Source: an uncultured Paracoccaceae bacterium
GTDB taxonomy: Bacteria > Pseudomonadota > Alphaproteobacteria > Rhodobacterales > Rhodobacteraceae
Assembly (NCBI GenBank): GCA_947489325.1
Contig: CANLDA010000005.1
Coordinates: 109,334-173,333 of the forward strand
Direction of reading: 5' to 3'
DNA: 64,000 nucleotides
The notes under the pieces are model-generated. The model saw only the letters and a list, made by a program, of their open reading frames with translations. It was not told the origin of the DNA and made no database searches. Positions 1 through 7,983 of this stretch are shown in pieces (position 1 is the stretch's first letter; each line of letters begins with the position of its first letter). The position numbers were made by a program, and so were the translations under genes.

Positions 1-149
1 TTTGCCGCTGCGGCCCCTGTCTTGGCCATGGTGAGGCCTTCGATGGACACATCAGCCATGTCAAACCCAGTGACCTCATGACCTGCTGCAATCAGATTGG
101 CCGCCATTGGTGCGCCCATATTGCCCAGTCCGATAAACCCGATTTTCAT
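1..149 (-). CDS. mmsB: 3-hydroxyisobutyrate dehydrogenase, N-terminal part
   Basis: Oxidises 3-hydroxyisobutyrate to methylmalonate semialdehyde with NAD+ in valine breakdown. Only about 49 codons are present; the gene continues past the left edge. The N-terminus MKIGFIGLGNMGAPMAANLI shows the Rossmann dinucleotide-binding loop (GLGNMG) at residues 7-12 expected for this family. The ATG is preceded by AAGGAG lying in the last codons of the upstream hydrolase gene, with only three bases between the genes, so the two are probably translated together. Related beta-hydroxyacid dehydrogenases share this loop, so the assignment leans on the mms neighbours. Confidence 0.88.
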   Translation of the reverse strand, partial: MKIGFIGLGNMGAPMAANLIAAGHEVTGFDMADVSIEGLTMAKTGAAAA

Positions 150-152
150 GGC

Positions 153-1193
153 TTAGTCTCCTTTGTGAAATGTCAAAGATGCCTCACCCAAGGGTAAGAG
201 CATCTGCTGAACGGCCTGATCCGGCAGATTGTCGATTTGGTGGCGCCACTGTGGATTGCGGTCTTTGTCGATGATCTGGGCACGGATGCCTTCCAGAAAA
301 TCCCCGTGTTCCATGGCGCGATAGGTGAAACGATATTCCTGCGTCAAAGCCGCGCGAAAATCGCCGTCAACACGCGTGCGACGAATGATTTCCAACGCGC
401 ATCCCATTGCAAGGGGCGAGTTGCGCCGCATCTTTTTTAAGGCATCGGTGGCAAAAGGGCTGTTGTCGCTTTGCAAAGAAGTCACGATCTCACTTAGGCT
501 CTCTGCACCAAAGTGCCGATCAACCTTGTCTTGTAGGCCCTCTAACATGCCTGTGGGCGCGGTTGTGGCTGCTGTTTCAATCAAGGTGCTGTCTGCGGTC
601 TTTTCTAATGTGGAGACCAGGACAGGCCATTGATCTTGGGGGATATAGTAATCAGCAAAGCCTGCACGAATGGCATCTGTTGGCCCCATACGCGCTGCCG
701 TCAATCCAAGGTATTCGCCCAGATGTCCGGGTGCCGTGGCGAGGATATAGGAGCCGCCTACATCCGGCACCAAACCGATCCCGCATTCGGGCATGGCAAT
801 TTGGCTGCTGTCACCCACCACCCGGTGCGAGCCATGGCATCCAACGCCCACACCTCCGCCCATGGTGAACCCTTGCATAAAGCTGGCGACAGGTTTGGGG
901 AATTCCCGCAATTTTGCATTCATGCGGTATTCATCGGCCCAGAATGTTTGCCCAAAAGTAAAGTTTCCAGATGTGCCAGTCTCATAGAGGTCGGCAATAT
1001 CACCACCCGCACAGAAGGCTTTATCGCCCATGGCATCAATCAGAACCATCTTGACTGTTTCGTCGATGGCCCATTGATCCAAGGCGACCTCTATCGCGGT
1101 GCACATGTCATAAGACATTGCATTCAATGCCTTTTCACGGGTGAATGTAATGCGACCTGTGGGGCCAATTTGACGGATGTTGATATCGCTCAT
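153..1193 (-). CDS. 3-hydroxyisobutyryl-CoA hydrolase (enoyl-CoA hydratase/isomerase family)
   Basis: Predicted to hydrolyse 3-hydroxyisobutyryl-CoA to free 3-hydroxyisobutyrate, the step before MmsB in valine catabolism. The 346-residue protein has the crotonase oxyanion-hole motifs: AFCAGGDI near residue 60 and a glycine-rich segment (FTMGGGVGVG) near 110. The MPECGIGLVPDVG stretch near residue 135 is typical of the hydrolase branch and carries the conserved acidic residue. The length fits that branch, which is longer than ordinary enoyl-CoA hydratases (about 260). It lies 13 bases after the acyl-CoA dehydrogenase and 3 bases before mmsB, in one operon. An enoyl-CoA hydratase with another specificity is less likely. 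Confidence 0.88.
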   Translation of the reverse strand: MSDINIRQIGPTGRITFTREKALNAMSYDMCTAIEVALDQWAIDETVKMVLIDAMGDKAFCAGGDIADLYETGTSGNFTFGQTFWADEYRMNAKLREFPKPVASFMQGFTMGGGVGVGCHGSHRVVGDSSQIAMPECGIGLVPDVGGSYILATAPGHLGEYLGLTAARMGPTDAIRAGFADYYIPQDQWPVLVSTLEKTADSTLIETAATTAPTGMLEGLQDKVDRHFGAESLSEIVTSLQSDNSPFATDALKKMRRNSPLAMGCALEIIRRTRVDGDFRAALTQEYRFTYRAMEHGDFLEGIRAQIIDKDRNPQWRHQIDNLPDQAVQQMLLPLGEASLTFHKGD

Positions 1194-1206
1194 TTCAGGG
1201 CCTGTC

Positions 1207-2346
1207 TTAGTCTGAGATCAACTGGCGCGCGATGATCAAGCGCATGATTTCATTGGTACCTTCAAGGATCTGATGCACGCGTAAATCCCGCACGATCTTC
1301 TCAATTCCGTAATCTGCGAGGTATCCGTATCCGCCATGCAACTGCAAACACCCGTTGGCGACATCAAAGGCCACGTCTGTCACCATCAGCTTGGCCATGG
1401 CGCAGAATTTGGTCGCGTCATGGGTGCCATTGTCAAGCTTCCATGCCGCCTGACGTAAAAATGTGCGCGCGGCTTGCAGCTTAGTTTCATATTCTGCCAG
1501 ACGAAATTGTAGTGCTTGAAATTGGTTGATGGTTTTTCCAAAGGCGCGGCGCTCGGCCATATATTGCACGGTCAGATCAAGTGCCTTTTGCGCGCCACCC
1601 AAGGCTCCGGCGGATATATTCAACCGTCCGCCATCAAGCCCGGCCATGGCATAGGAAAACCCGCAACCTTCCTCGCCAATCAGGTTGTCGGCGGACACCT
1701 TGCAATCGTCAAATTGAACCTGTGCAGTGGGCTGTGCCTTCCAGCCCATTTTATCTTCTTGTGCACCAAAACTAAGACCGGTGGTGCCATCCTCAACCAC
1801 GATGGTGGAAATGCCCTTGGGGCCGTCTTTGCCTGTTCGCACCATGGTGACATAGGCATCAGAATATGACCCGCCCGAAATAAACGCCTTGGTGCCGTTC
1901 AAGGTAAAGCCTTCGTTGGTCTTTGTGGCACGGGTTTTCAAGGCGGCGGCGTCAGAGCCGGATCCGGGTTCGGTCAGACAATAGGAAAACACCTTTTCCA
2001 TATTGCACAACTGCGGCAACCATTTTTCGCGCGTGTCGTCCGAACCAAATTTATCAATCATGCCGCCACACATATTGTGGATCGACAGGAACGACCCCAC
2101 AGCAGGGCAGGACATGGCCAGCGCCTCAAACACCAATGTACCGTCCAGCCGTGACAGACCTGATCCGCCATATGTTTCAGACACATACAACCCGCCAAAC
2201 CCCAGTTCAGCCAATTGTGGCCACAGGGATTTTGGCATGGTGCCTGCGCGTTCCCATTCTTGGGCAAAGGGGGCGATATGCTCTTCGCCAAAGCTTTTGG
2301 CCATATCGAAGATAAGGGTTTGTTCTTCGGAAAGGGCAAAGTCCAC
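1207..2346 (-). CDS. acyl-CoA dehydrogenase, probably isobutyryl-CoA dehydrogenase
   Basis: FAD enzyme predicted to oxidise isobutyryl-CoA to methacrylyl-CoA, the first dehydrogenation in the valine branch. The 379 residues cover the usual three-part acyl-CoA dehydrogenase fold. Visible motifs are YCLTEPGSGSDA (FAD and substrate loop, near 130), RRAFGKTINQFQALQF (near 265) and ILEGTNEIMR near the C-terminus, where the Glu is the catalytic base position of the isobutyryl/short-chain group. The start is GTG, chosen because AGGAGG lies just upstream and the protein begins (V)DFALSEEQ as expected. It heads the three-gene mms segment; the substrate is inferred from neighbours. Confidence 0.87.
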   Translation of the reverse strand: MDFALSEEQTLIFDMAKSFGEEHIAPFAQEWERAGTMPKSLWPQLAELGFGGLYVSETYGGSGLSRLDGTLVFEALAMSCPAVGSFLSIHNMCGGMIDKFGSDDTREKWLPQLCNMEKVFSYCLTEPGSGSDAAALKTRATKTNEGFTLNGTKAFISGGSYSDAYVTMVRTGKDGPKGISTIVVEDGTTGLSFGAQEDKMGWKAQPTAQVQFDDCKVSADNLIGEEGCGFSYAMAGLDGGRLNISAGALGGAQKALDLTVQYMAERRAFGKTINQFQALQFRLAEYETKLQAARTFLRQAAWKLDNGTHDATKFCAMAKLMVTDVAFDVANGCLQLHGGYGYLADYGIEKIVRDLRVHQILEGTNEIMRLIIARQLISD

Positions 2347-2422
2347 GGAAACCTCCTGTCAGCGCAATTGAACGTTTGTTAAATTATACGAGTTTTGCAG
2401 GAATGTGTCAGGGGCGAAATGA

Positions 2423-2438
2423 CGCGTAGAAATACGCG
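2423..2438. repeat. short inverted repeat upstream of the acyl-CoA dehydrogenase
   Basis: CGCGTA-GAAA-TACGCG is a perfect 6-bp inverted repeat in the 118-base gap between the carboxylate-amine ligase and the acyl-CoA dehydrogenase, about 77 bases ahead of the latter's start. It has no T-run on either side, so it is more likely a protein-binding site or processing hairpin than a terminator. The function is not known. Confidence 0.3.
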
Positions 2439-2464
2439 ACTATTTCGAGATGGCGCGACACATC

Positions 2465-3598
2465 TTACAAATCGGCGTGAAATTCTTCGGTCAGGTGATG
2501 TACCACAGCGCGCAAGGCGGCATCGTGATCCGCGCCACCACTTATGGCCGCTTGATAAGCAGCGCGCTGGCGTTCCGCACTGGTGCCATTTTGCAGGATA
2601 TTGCGGGCGTTTGCCACTTCGCCCACTGATTGAAGGGCCTCGGCGTCCTCAGAAACGAGGGCAATCATTTCCTCGACCAGATCCTCAAATGGCACGATTT
2701 CATGCAGGCCAAAATCGATCAAGCCTTCGGTGGTGCCATACCGTTGCGCGCGCCAGCGGTTTTCCTCAATCAGGAAACTGTCATACAGCCGCCAGCGTTG
2801 ATTATGTGTCGCCAAACGATAGAGCATGCGCGTCAACGCCTGTGTCAGGGCCGCGAGTGTCAGCGTGGTTTCCAGTCGGGGCGAGACATCACAGATACGG
2901 CTTTCAAGTGTGGGAAAACGCGATGAAGGGCGTAAATCCCACCAGATCTTGGAGCTGTCCTGAATTACTCCCAGATCTGTCAAGGCTTTGACTGATCGTT
3001 CATATTGCCCCCAACTTTCCATCTGGGGCGGCAATCCAGTCCGTGGCAGATTATCAAACACCGTCAAACGATAACTGGCAAGCCCCGTGTCATCGCCCTG
3101 CCAATAGGGCGAAGAAGTCGACAAAGCCAACAGATGCGGCAGAAAATACCGGAGCTGGTTCATAAGGTCGATCCGTAGATCAGGTGCCTCAATGCCAACA
3201 TGTACATGCATGCCGCAAATCAACATGCGCCGCACCACGCCCCCCAGATCATGACGCAAGGTGTTATAGCGTTCTTTATTGGTATGATGCTGATCACGCC
3301 AATCTGAAAACGGATGGCAAGAGGCCGCAATGGGAGCAAGATTGAATTGATCGGCACAACGCGCCACTGTGCTGCGCAAACGTCGCAAATCTTCGCGTGC
3401 TTCGCCAATGGTCTGACACACTTTGGTGCCAATCTCGATCTGACAATTCAGATATTCCGGGCTGACCTGGCTTTGCAATTCTGATTGACACGCCTCCATC
3501 AAACCTTCGGGGGCAGGGGACAGCGCAAGACTGTCCTTGTCGACCAAAAGATATTCTTCTTCGACGCCAATGGTGAAATCTGGTGCTGACCGTGCCAT
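2465..3598 (-). CDS. carboxylate-amine ligase, YbdK/GCS2 family
   Basis: ATP-dependent enzyme of the glutamate-cysteine ligase 2 family, which joins a carboxylate to an amine; the physiological substrate of most YbdK-like members is unknown, and E. coli YbdK has only weak glutamate-cysteine ligase activity. The protein has 377 residues, close to the 372 of E. coli YbdK. The N-terminal [10 protein letters not shown] (residues 11-20) is the family's ATP/metal-binding start, and [10 protein letters not shown] (near 130) carries the conserved His residues. GGGGGAA precedes the ATG. It lies between mmsA and the acyl-CoA dehydrogenase on the same strand but has no evident link to valine metabolism. 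Confidence 0.85.
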   Translation of the reverse strand: MARSAPDFTIGVEEEYLLVDKDSLALSPAPEGLMEACQSELQSQVSPEYLNCQIEIGTKVCQTIGEAREDLRRLRSTVARCADQFNLAPIAASCHPFSDWRDQHHTNKERYNTLRHDLGGVVRRMLICGMHVHVGIEAPDLRIDLMNQLRYFLPHLLALSTSSPYWQGDDTGLASYRLTVFDNLPRTGLPPQMESWGQYERSVKALTDLGVIQDSSKIWWDLRPSSRFPTLESRICDVSPRLETTLTLAALTQALTRMLYRLATHNQRWRLYDSFLIEENRWRAQRYGTTEGLIDFGLHEIVPFEDLVEEMIALVSEDAEALQSVGEVANARNILQNGTSAERQRAAYQAAISGGADHDAALRAVVHHLTEEFHADL

Positions 3599-3652
3599 TC
3601 TGTTCCCCCGTTTGGGGTAAGTTCAACAGGTCTGGGCCGTAAACTCAACCCG

Positions 3653-4126
3653 TCAGAGGGCAGGCATGGGGTCTATCTCGCGCCAACCAGCGACCTCTGC
3701 CTGCTGGGAAAGCTGACTTAAAGTCATATCAGGCATGCCCGCCTTGGCCATAACATCCTCGGGCGTGCGATAAACATAGATCTCTACCTCATCGGACATG
3801 GCGGCAATACTTTCAAAGATACGCGAGGTGGCAAACGCAAGGTCGCTGGGTGCATACACCACGCATAACATGGAGTTCACGGCCTGATCAGACGTGTCAT
3901 TACGTACCGCGCGCTGGAAATTCCCCATGATTGACATGACCCGTTCAAAGCACAGGTCATTGTCTTCCATCCGGCTATGGTCCACGATTTTGGTAAAGGA
4001 AAACGGCATTGTCGGATCATTGGCCTGTCGCGAAATCATGGCCAAAAACTCGGCCTGTGTGACATAGCCTGAAAACTGGATCACGACGGTTTTGATGCTT
4101 GGTAACACGCTAAATTTAACAGGCAT
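3653..4126 (-). CDS. conserved hypothetical protein, 157 aa
   Basis: Not recognised. The frame is open to a TTG at 4138, but the ATG at 4126 is preferred because GAGGA sits six bases before it, giving MPVKFSVLPSIKT. There is no signal peptide or membrane segment, so it is probably cytoplasmic. The chain alternates short strands and helices, and its start reads like a small sensor or STAS-type fold (beta strand VVIQFSGYVTQAEFLAMI), but no catalytic motif is visible. It contains two Cys. It lies 54 bases before the carboxylate-amine ligase on the same strand, so the two may be co-transcribed after the mmsA terminator. Confidence 0.7.
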   Translation of the reverse strand: MPVKFSVLPSIKTVVIQFSGYVTQAEFLAMISRQANDPTMPFSFTKIVDHSRMEDNDLCFERVMSIMGNFQRAVRNDTSDQAVNSMLCVVYAPSDLAFATSRIFESIAAMSDEVEIYVYRTPEDVMAKAGMPDMTLSQLSQQAEVAGWREIDPMPAL

Positions 4127-4167
4127 TTTCGTCCTCAAAACTCAATTCTGCCTGACACATGGCGCAC

Positions 4168-4198
4168 AAAAAAACCTGCCAGAACGTCTGGCAGGTTT
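4168..4198 (-). terminator. rho-independent terminator of mmsA
   Basis: AAACCTGCCAG and CTGGCAGGTTT form a perfect 11-bp stem around a 5-base loop, and a run of A on the plus strand gives a U-tract on the minus-strand transcript. It lies about 25 bases after the mmsA stop codon and separates mmsA from the downstream minus-strand genes. Confidence 0.88.
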
Positions 4199-4221
4199 GA
4201 TTGTTAAGAGTTATGGACTGA

Positions 4222-5721
4222 TTAGTCCATAGCCTTGAAGTTGAACTCGCCACCTTCTTTGATGCCGGAGGGCCAGCGTGATGTCACGGTTTTGGTGCGC
4301 GTATAAAACTTAAAGCTGTCAGGCCCGTGTTGGTTCAGGTCGCCAAATACGGATTTTTTCCACCCACCAAAGGTGTGATAGGCCAGCGGCACAGGGATTG
4401 GTACGTTGATACCGACCATGCCGATGTTGATGCGATGCGCAAAATCACGGGCCGTGTCGCCATCGCGGGTATAGATCGCGGTGCCGTTGCCATATTCATG
4501 ATCCATCGCCATTCCCAAAGCGGCCTCATAGGTAGGTGCGCGCACGACGGACAGAACTGGACCAAAGATTTCTTTGGTATAGATGTCCATGTCGGTGGTC
4601 ACATTGTCGAACAGATGCGGGCCAACAAAGAACCCGTTTTCATATCCTTGAAGCGAGAAATCGCGATTATCGACCACAAGTTTGGCACCCTGTTCCACTC
4701 CCGAGTTGATCAGACCAAGGATGCGCTCTTTGGCATCACGGGTGACAACAGGGCCGTAATCCACATCATCGCCATCGGTATAGGGGGCAACACGCAGTTT
4801 TTCGACACGCGGCACCAAGGCTTCGATCAGACGGTCTGCGGTTTCTTCGCCAACAGGGACGGCCACGGAAATTGCCATGCAACGTTCGCCAGCTGCGCCA
4901 AACCCGGCACCGATCAAGGCATCCGCCGCCTGATCAATATCCGCATCCGGCATGATGATCATATGGTTTTTCGCACCACCAAAACATTGTGCGCGCTTAC
5001 CAGTCGCAGTCGCGCGAGAATAGATATACTGCGCAATTGGGGTGGAACCGACAAAGCTGACGCCCTGAATGATGTCACTGTCCAGAATGGTGTCCACGGC
5101 CTCTTTGTCGCCATTCACAACCTGGAACACACCAGCAGGCAAGCCAGCCTCGACAAACAGTTCTGCCAGCATCAGGGGCACAGATGGGTCACGCTCAGAT
5201 GGTTTGAGAACCACGGCATTGCCGCATGCCAGTGCCGGACCAACGTGCCACAAAGGCATCATCGCAGGAAAGTTGAACGGCATGATTGACCCAACAACAC
5301 CCAAGGGCTGACGCATAGAATACATATCAATACCGGGGCCCGCGTCGTCTGTATACTCGCCCTTCAACATTTGCGGCGCACCAATGCAATATTCGATGAC
5401 TTCCAGACCACGCTGCAAATCGCCCTTGGCATCTGGAATGGTTTTACCATGCTCGCGGCTCAGCGCTTCGGCCAACTTGTCCATATCGCGGTTCATCAGG
5501 CCCACCATGGCCATCATCACACGCGCGCGCTTTTGTGGGTTTGTGGCAGCCCAGGCAGGCTGTGCGGCTGCGGCATCTGCAATCGCTTGCGTGGTTTCAT
5601 CAACGCTGGCCATTGGGCATTGCGCTTGTGTTTCACCTGTCGCTGGGTTGAAAACATCCGCAAAGCGGCCCGAAGACCCTTTAACATATGCGCCATTCAG
5701 GAAATGTGAGAGTTCTTTCAT
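4222..5721 (-). CDS. mmsA: methylmalonate-semialdehyde dehydrogenase (CoA-acylating)
   Basis: Converts methylmalonate semialdehyde to propionyl-CoA with NAD+ and CoA, ending the valine-specific pathway. The 499-residue product matches the family length. It has the aldehyde dehydrogenase fold, with the GSTP NAD-binding region near residues 225-228 and the catalytic Cys281 in GAAGERC. MPFNFP (147-152) and CFGGAKNH (246-253) are typical of the MmsA branch. The frame extends upstream, but the ATG at 5721 is chosen because GGAGG lies just before it and MKELSHFLNG is the normal start. It has its own terminator and faces a divergent LysR gene that is its likely regulator. Confidence 0.95.
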   Translation of the reverse strand: MKELSHFLNGAYVKGSSGRFADVFNPATGETQAQCPMASVDETTQAIADAAAAQPAWAATNPQKRARVMMAMVGLMNRDMDKLAEALSREHGKTIPDAKGDLQRGLEVIEYCIGAPQMLKGEYTDDAGPGIDMYSMRQPLGVVGSIMPFNFPAMMPLWHVGPALACGNAVVLKPSERDPSVPLMLAELFVEAGLPAGVFQVVNGDKEAVDTILDSDIIQGVSFVGSTPIAQYIYSRATATGKRAQCFGGAKNHMIIMPDADIDQAADALIGAGFGAAGERCMAISVAVPVGEETADRLIEALVPRVEKLRVAPYTDGDDVDYGPVVTRDAKERILGLINSGVEQGAKLVVDNRDFSLQGYENGFFVGPHLFDNVTTDMDIYTKEIFGPVLSVVRAPTYEAALGMAMDHEYGNGTAIYTRDGDTARDFAHRINIGMVGINVPIPVPLAYHTFGGWKKSVFGDLNQHGPDSFKFYTRTKTVTSRWPSGIKEGGEFNFKAMD

Positions 5722-5794
5722 GTGATCCTCCATCAATCGTTGGACGCACATTAGTCTTGCAAAAAACATCGGAAAAGAGGAAATAACTCAAAAA

Positions 5795-5816
5795 GGCTTT
5801 GCATTTTTGCAAAGCC
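5795..5816. promoter_or_regulatory. inverted repeat, candidate operator between mmsA and the LysR gene
   Basis: GGCTTTGCA-TTTT-TGCAAAGCC is a perfect 9-bp inverted repeat in the 112-base divergent intergenic region. It sits about 74 bases upstream of the mmsA start and 18 bases before the LysR start. The TTTGCA/TGCAAA core resembles sites bound by regulators of short-chain acyl-CoA metabolism in relatives, but this is from memory. A LysR autoregulatory site is equally possible. Confidence 0.55.
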
Positions 5817-5833
5817 CAATAGGGAGCACAGCC

Positions 5834-6745
5834 ATGGCCAGCCAACTGGATGCACAATGGGATGATTTAAAAGTGTTTTTGGCCGTGGCCCGCGCCGAGA
5901 GCCTGTCTGGCGCTGGTAAAAAGCTGCGGGTTGATCCTGCCACCGTTGGTCGACGCATTGCCCGACTTGAGGCGTCCTTTGGCGCACCTCTTTTTGCCAA
6001 ATCACCTACGGGATATGCTTTAACAGATGCAGGACAACGTCTGTTGGGACATGCCACCCGTATGGAACACGTCATGGACGAAGCCACCGAAGAAATGGTT
6101 GGCGGGCGCGGGGGGCTGAGCGGACAAATCAGAATCGGCGCGCCTGATGGCTCTGCCAATTTTCTTTTGCCAAAAGTCTGCGCGGAAATTGGTGCGCGCA
6201 ACCCGGAACTGGAAATTCAGATCATTGCCTTACCGCGTGTCTTTAGCCTGTCCAAACGTGAGGCCGATCTGGTCATTTCTGTCAGCCCGCCAACCGCAGG
6301 CCGCCGTCTGGTGGTGCAAAAAATTGCTGATTACAAATTGCATCTGGCGGCGGCGGAAACCTATCTGGACGCGCATGAACCGATCACATCCCTGAACGAT
6401 CTGCGCCATCATCGCATGATCGGATATGTGCAGGACATGATCTTTGATAAGGAGTTGGATTATCTCAGCGAAACCGGGCTGGAACGTGTGAACCTGTCAT
6501 CCAATTCTGTCTCTGTGCAAATTAATTGGGTCAGACAGGGCGGAGGCGTCGCCATTGTGCATGATTTTTCCATGCCACATGTGGGTGGTTTGCGTAAGAT
6601 TCTGACCGACCAAGTCAGCCTGACACGTACCTTTTATCTTGTGCGTCACGCCGATGATCGCCGCCTTGAACGCATGACCCGCTTTTCCGAAGAACTCTGC
6701 GATGGCCTGCGCAAAGAAGTCGCACGTTTGGAAGCACTTACTTGA
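5834..6745 (+). CDS. LysR-family transcriptional regulator
   Basis: A DNA-binding regulator of 303 residues, the normal LysR size. The winged helix-turn-helix fills residues 1-65 (FLAVARAESLSGAGKKLRVD, then RRIARLEASFGAPLF), followed by the periplasmic-binding-like effector domain. The ATG at 5834 is chosen over upstream starts because AGGGAG precedes it by seven bases and the protein then begins with the helix-turn-helix. It is transcribed divergently from mmsA, which suggests control of valine or propionyl-CoA metabolism; the effector is unknown. An inverted repeat at 5795-5816 is a candidate binding site. Confidence 0.9.
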   Translation: MASQLDAQWDDLKVFLAVARAESLSGAGKKLRVDPATVGRRIARLEASFGAPLFAKSPTGYALTDAGQRLLGHATRMEHVMDEATEEMVGGRGGLSGQIRIGAPDGSANFLLPKVCAEIGARNPELEIQIIALPRVFSLSKREADLVISVSPPTAGRRLVVQKIADYKLHLAAAETYLDAHEPITSLNDLRHHRMIGYVQDMIFDKELDYLSETGLERVNLSSNSVSVQINWVRQGGGVAIVHDFSMPHVGGLRKILTDQVSLTRTFYLVRHADDRRLERMTRFSEELCDGLRKEVARLEALT

Positions 6746-6804
6746 CAAGTTCTAATCTTGCGGCAACGCTGGGTTTACAGCAATAATTTTTAGGAGGCTT
6801 CGCC

Positions 6805-7239
6805 ATGCTCGTGCATCAAATTCTCAAATCTAAGGGAAGCGCAGGTGTTATGACAGTGAAGCCAGGCACATTGGTGTCTGATGCCGCCAAAATTCTGGCA
6901 GATAATCGCATCGGGACAGTGCTTGTATCCAAAGACGATGTGTCTGCGGATGGCATCCTGTCAGAACGCGATATCGTGCGCGAATTGGCCAGCCGTGGCA
7001 CTGCTTGTCTAACATGTACAGTGGATGAATTCATGACATCCAAACTTGTCACCTGTGGGCGTGGCGATGACGCGACCGAAGTGCTTGAAAAAATGACCAC
7101 TGGCCGCTTTCGCCACATGCCGGTTCTTGAAGACGGCAAATTGGTCGGTCTCATCACCTTGGGGGATGTGGTTAAGGCCCGCCTGAGTGAACTGGCGATG
7201 GAAAAAGACGCGCTCGAAGGTATGATTATGGGGCATTAA
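6805..7239 (+). CDS. CBS domain-pair protein
   Basis: A stand-alone pair of CBS domains in 144 residues, roughly 12-65 and 75-130, with no fused catalytic domain. Such proteins usually sense adenine nucleotides and may regulate a partner enzyme. The two repeats end in GILSERDIVR and GLITLGDVVK, the usual boundary motifs. A strong TAGGAGG precedes the ATG. It stands alone between the LysR gene and coaD; the context does not reveal a target. Confidence 0.88.
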   Translation: MLVHQILKSKGSAGVMTVKPGTLVSDAAKILADNRIGTVLVSKDDVSADGILSERDIVRELASRGTACLTCTVDEFMTSKLVTCGRGDDATEVLEKMTTGRFRHMPVLEDGKLVGLITLGDVVKARLSELAMEKDALEGMIMGH

Positions 7240-7349
7240 TGCGGATTTCTGCATCGCAGCACCCGTAAGACTACGCATGAGACATAAGGTCACTTGCAAT
7301 TGCGCGCGCAATATAGTTGCGTGCGCAAAAATCAATTCTGGAGACCGCA

Positions 7350-7847
7350 ATGCGTATTGGCCTCTATCCTGGCACGTTTGACCCCATCACTTTGGGACAT
7401 GTTGACATCATTCGTCGCGCCACCGCCTTGGTGGATAAATTGGTCATCGGCGTGGCCATTAACCGTGATAAGGGCCCTTTGTTCTCACTCGAAGAACGCG
7501 TCGCCATGATCGAGGCGGAATGTGCCGCCTTGTCACGCGAAACCGGCACGGAAATCGTGGCGCATCCTTTTGAAAATCTGCTGATCGATTGCGCCCGCGA
7601 TGTTGGTGCGCAAATTATCGTACGCGGCCTGCGCGCTGTCACTGATTTTGAATATGAATATCAAATGGTTGGCATGAATCGAGCCTTGGATGCCAGCATT
7701 GAAACCGTGTTCCTCATGGCCGACTTGCAACATCAGGCGATTGCCAGCAAACTGGTTAAAGAAATCGCACGCCTTGATGGCGATATCAGTAAATTTGTGA
7801 CCCCCTTGGTCAAACATGCCCTGCTGGATCGTTTAGGTAAAAAGTAA
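7350..7847 (+). CDS. coaD: phosphopantetheine adenylyltransferase
   Basis: Transfers AMP from ATP to 4'-phosphopantetheine, giving dephospho-CoA, the penultimate step of coenzyme A synthesis. The 165 residues match the family (E. coli 159). GLYPGTFDPITLGH at the N-terminus carries the nucleotidyltransferase T/HxGH motif, and AIASKLVKEIA near residue 135 is the second nucleotide-binding motif. The ATG at 7350 follows CTGGAG and gives the expected MRIGLYPGTFDP start; an upstream in-frame ATG at 7317 would add an atypical extension. It is followed by an intergenic repeat and a bidirectional terminator. Confidence 0.96.
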   Translation: MRIGLYPGTFDPITLGHVDIIRRATALVDKLVIGVAINRDKGPLFSLEERVAMIEAECAALSRETGTEIVAHPFENLLIDCARDVGAQIIVRGLRAVTDFEYEYQMVGMNRALDASIETVFLMADLQHQAIASKLVKEIARLDGDISKFVTPLVKHALLDRLGKK

Positions 7848-7854
7848 CTCGCGG

Positions 7855-7914
7855 CTTCTTCTTGGTCAAAATATCCTGGGGTGAATGCCCTTAAGGGCAG
7901 AGGGGCAAAGCCCC
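7855..7914 (+). repeat. Rhodobacteraceae-type intergenic repeat, copy 1
   Basis: Begins CTTCTTCTTGG, continues AAAATATCCTGGGG, and ends in two hairpins: TGCCCTTAAGGGCA and GGGGC-AAA-GCCCC. The same order of blocks (TTCTTCTTGG, AAATATC, GGGG, GC-rich stem) occurs at 42181-42258 and, inverted, at 22344-22388. This copy lies in the 3' untranslated region of coaD. Confidence 0.6.
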
Positions 7915-7934
7915 TCATCATCTGCATAACAAGA

Positions 7935-7960
7935 AAAAGGCAGCCCAAAGGCTGCCTTTT
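7935..7960. terminator. bidirectional terminator between coaD and tkt
   Basis: AAAAGGCAGCC and GGCTGCCTTTT form an 11-bp stem with a CAAA loop, with A- and T-runs on the two sides. It can end both the coaD transcript (plus) and the tkt transcript (minus), which converge here. Confidence 0.88.
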
Positions 7961-7983
7961 GCATTTGGATTAAACTCGGCTGA

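Noticed and set aside
4327..5289. Long plus-strand frame (320 codons) opposite mmsA
   Set aside because: Antisense shadow of a well-supported dehydrogenase gene; rich in His and Arg as such shadows are.
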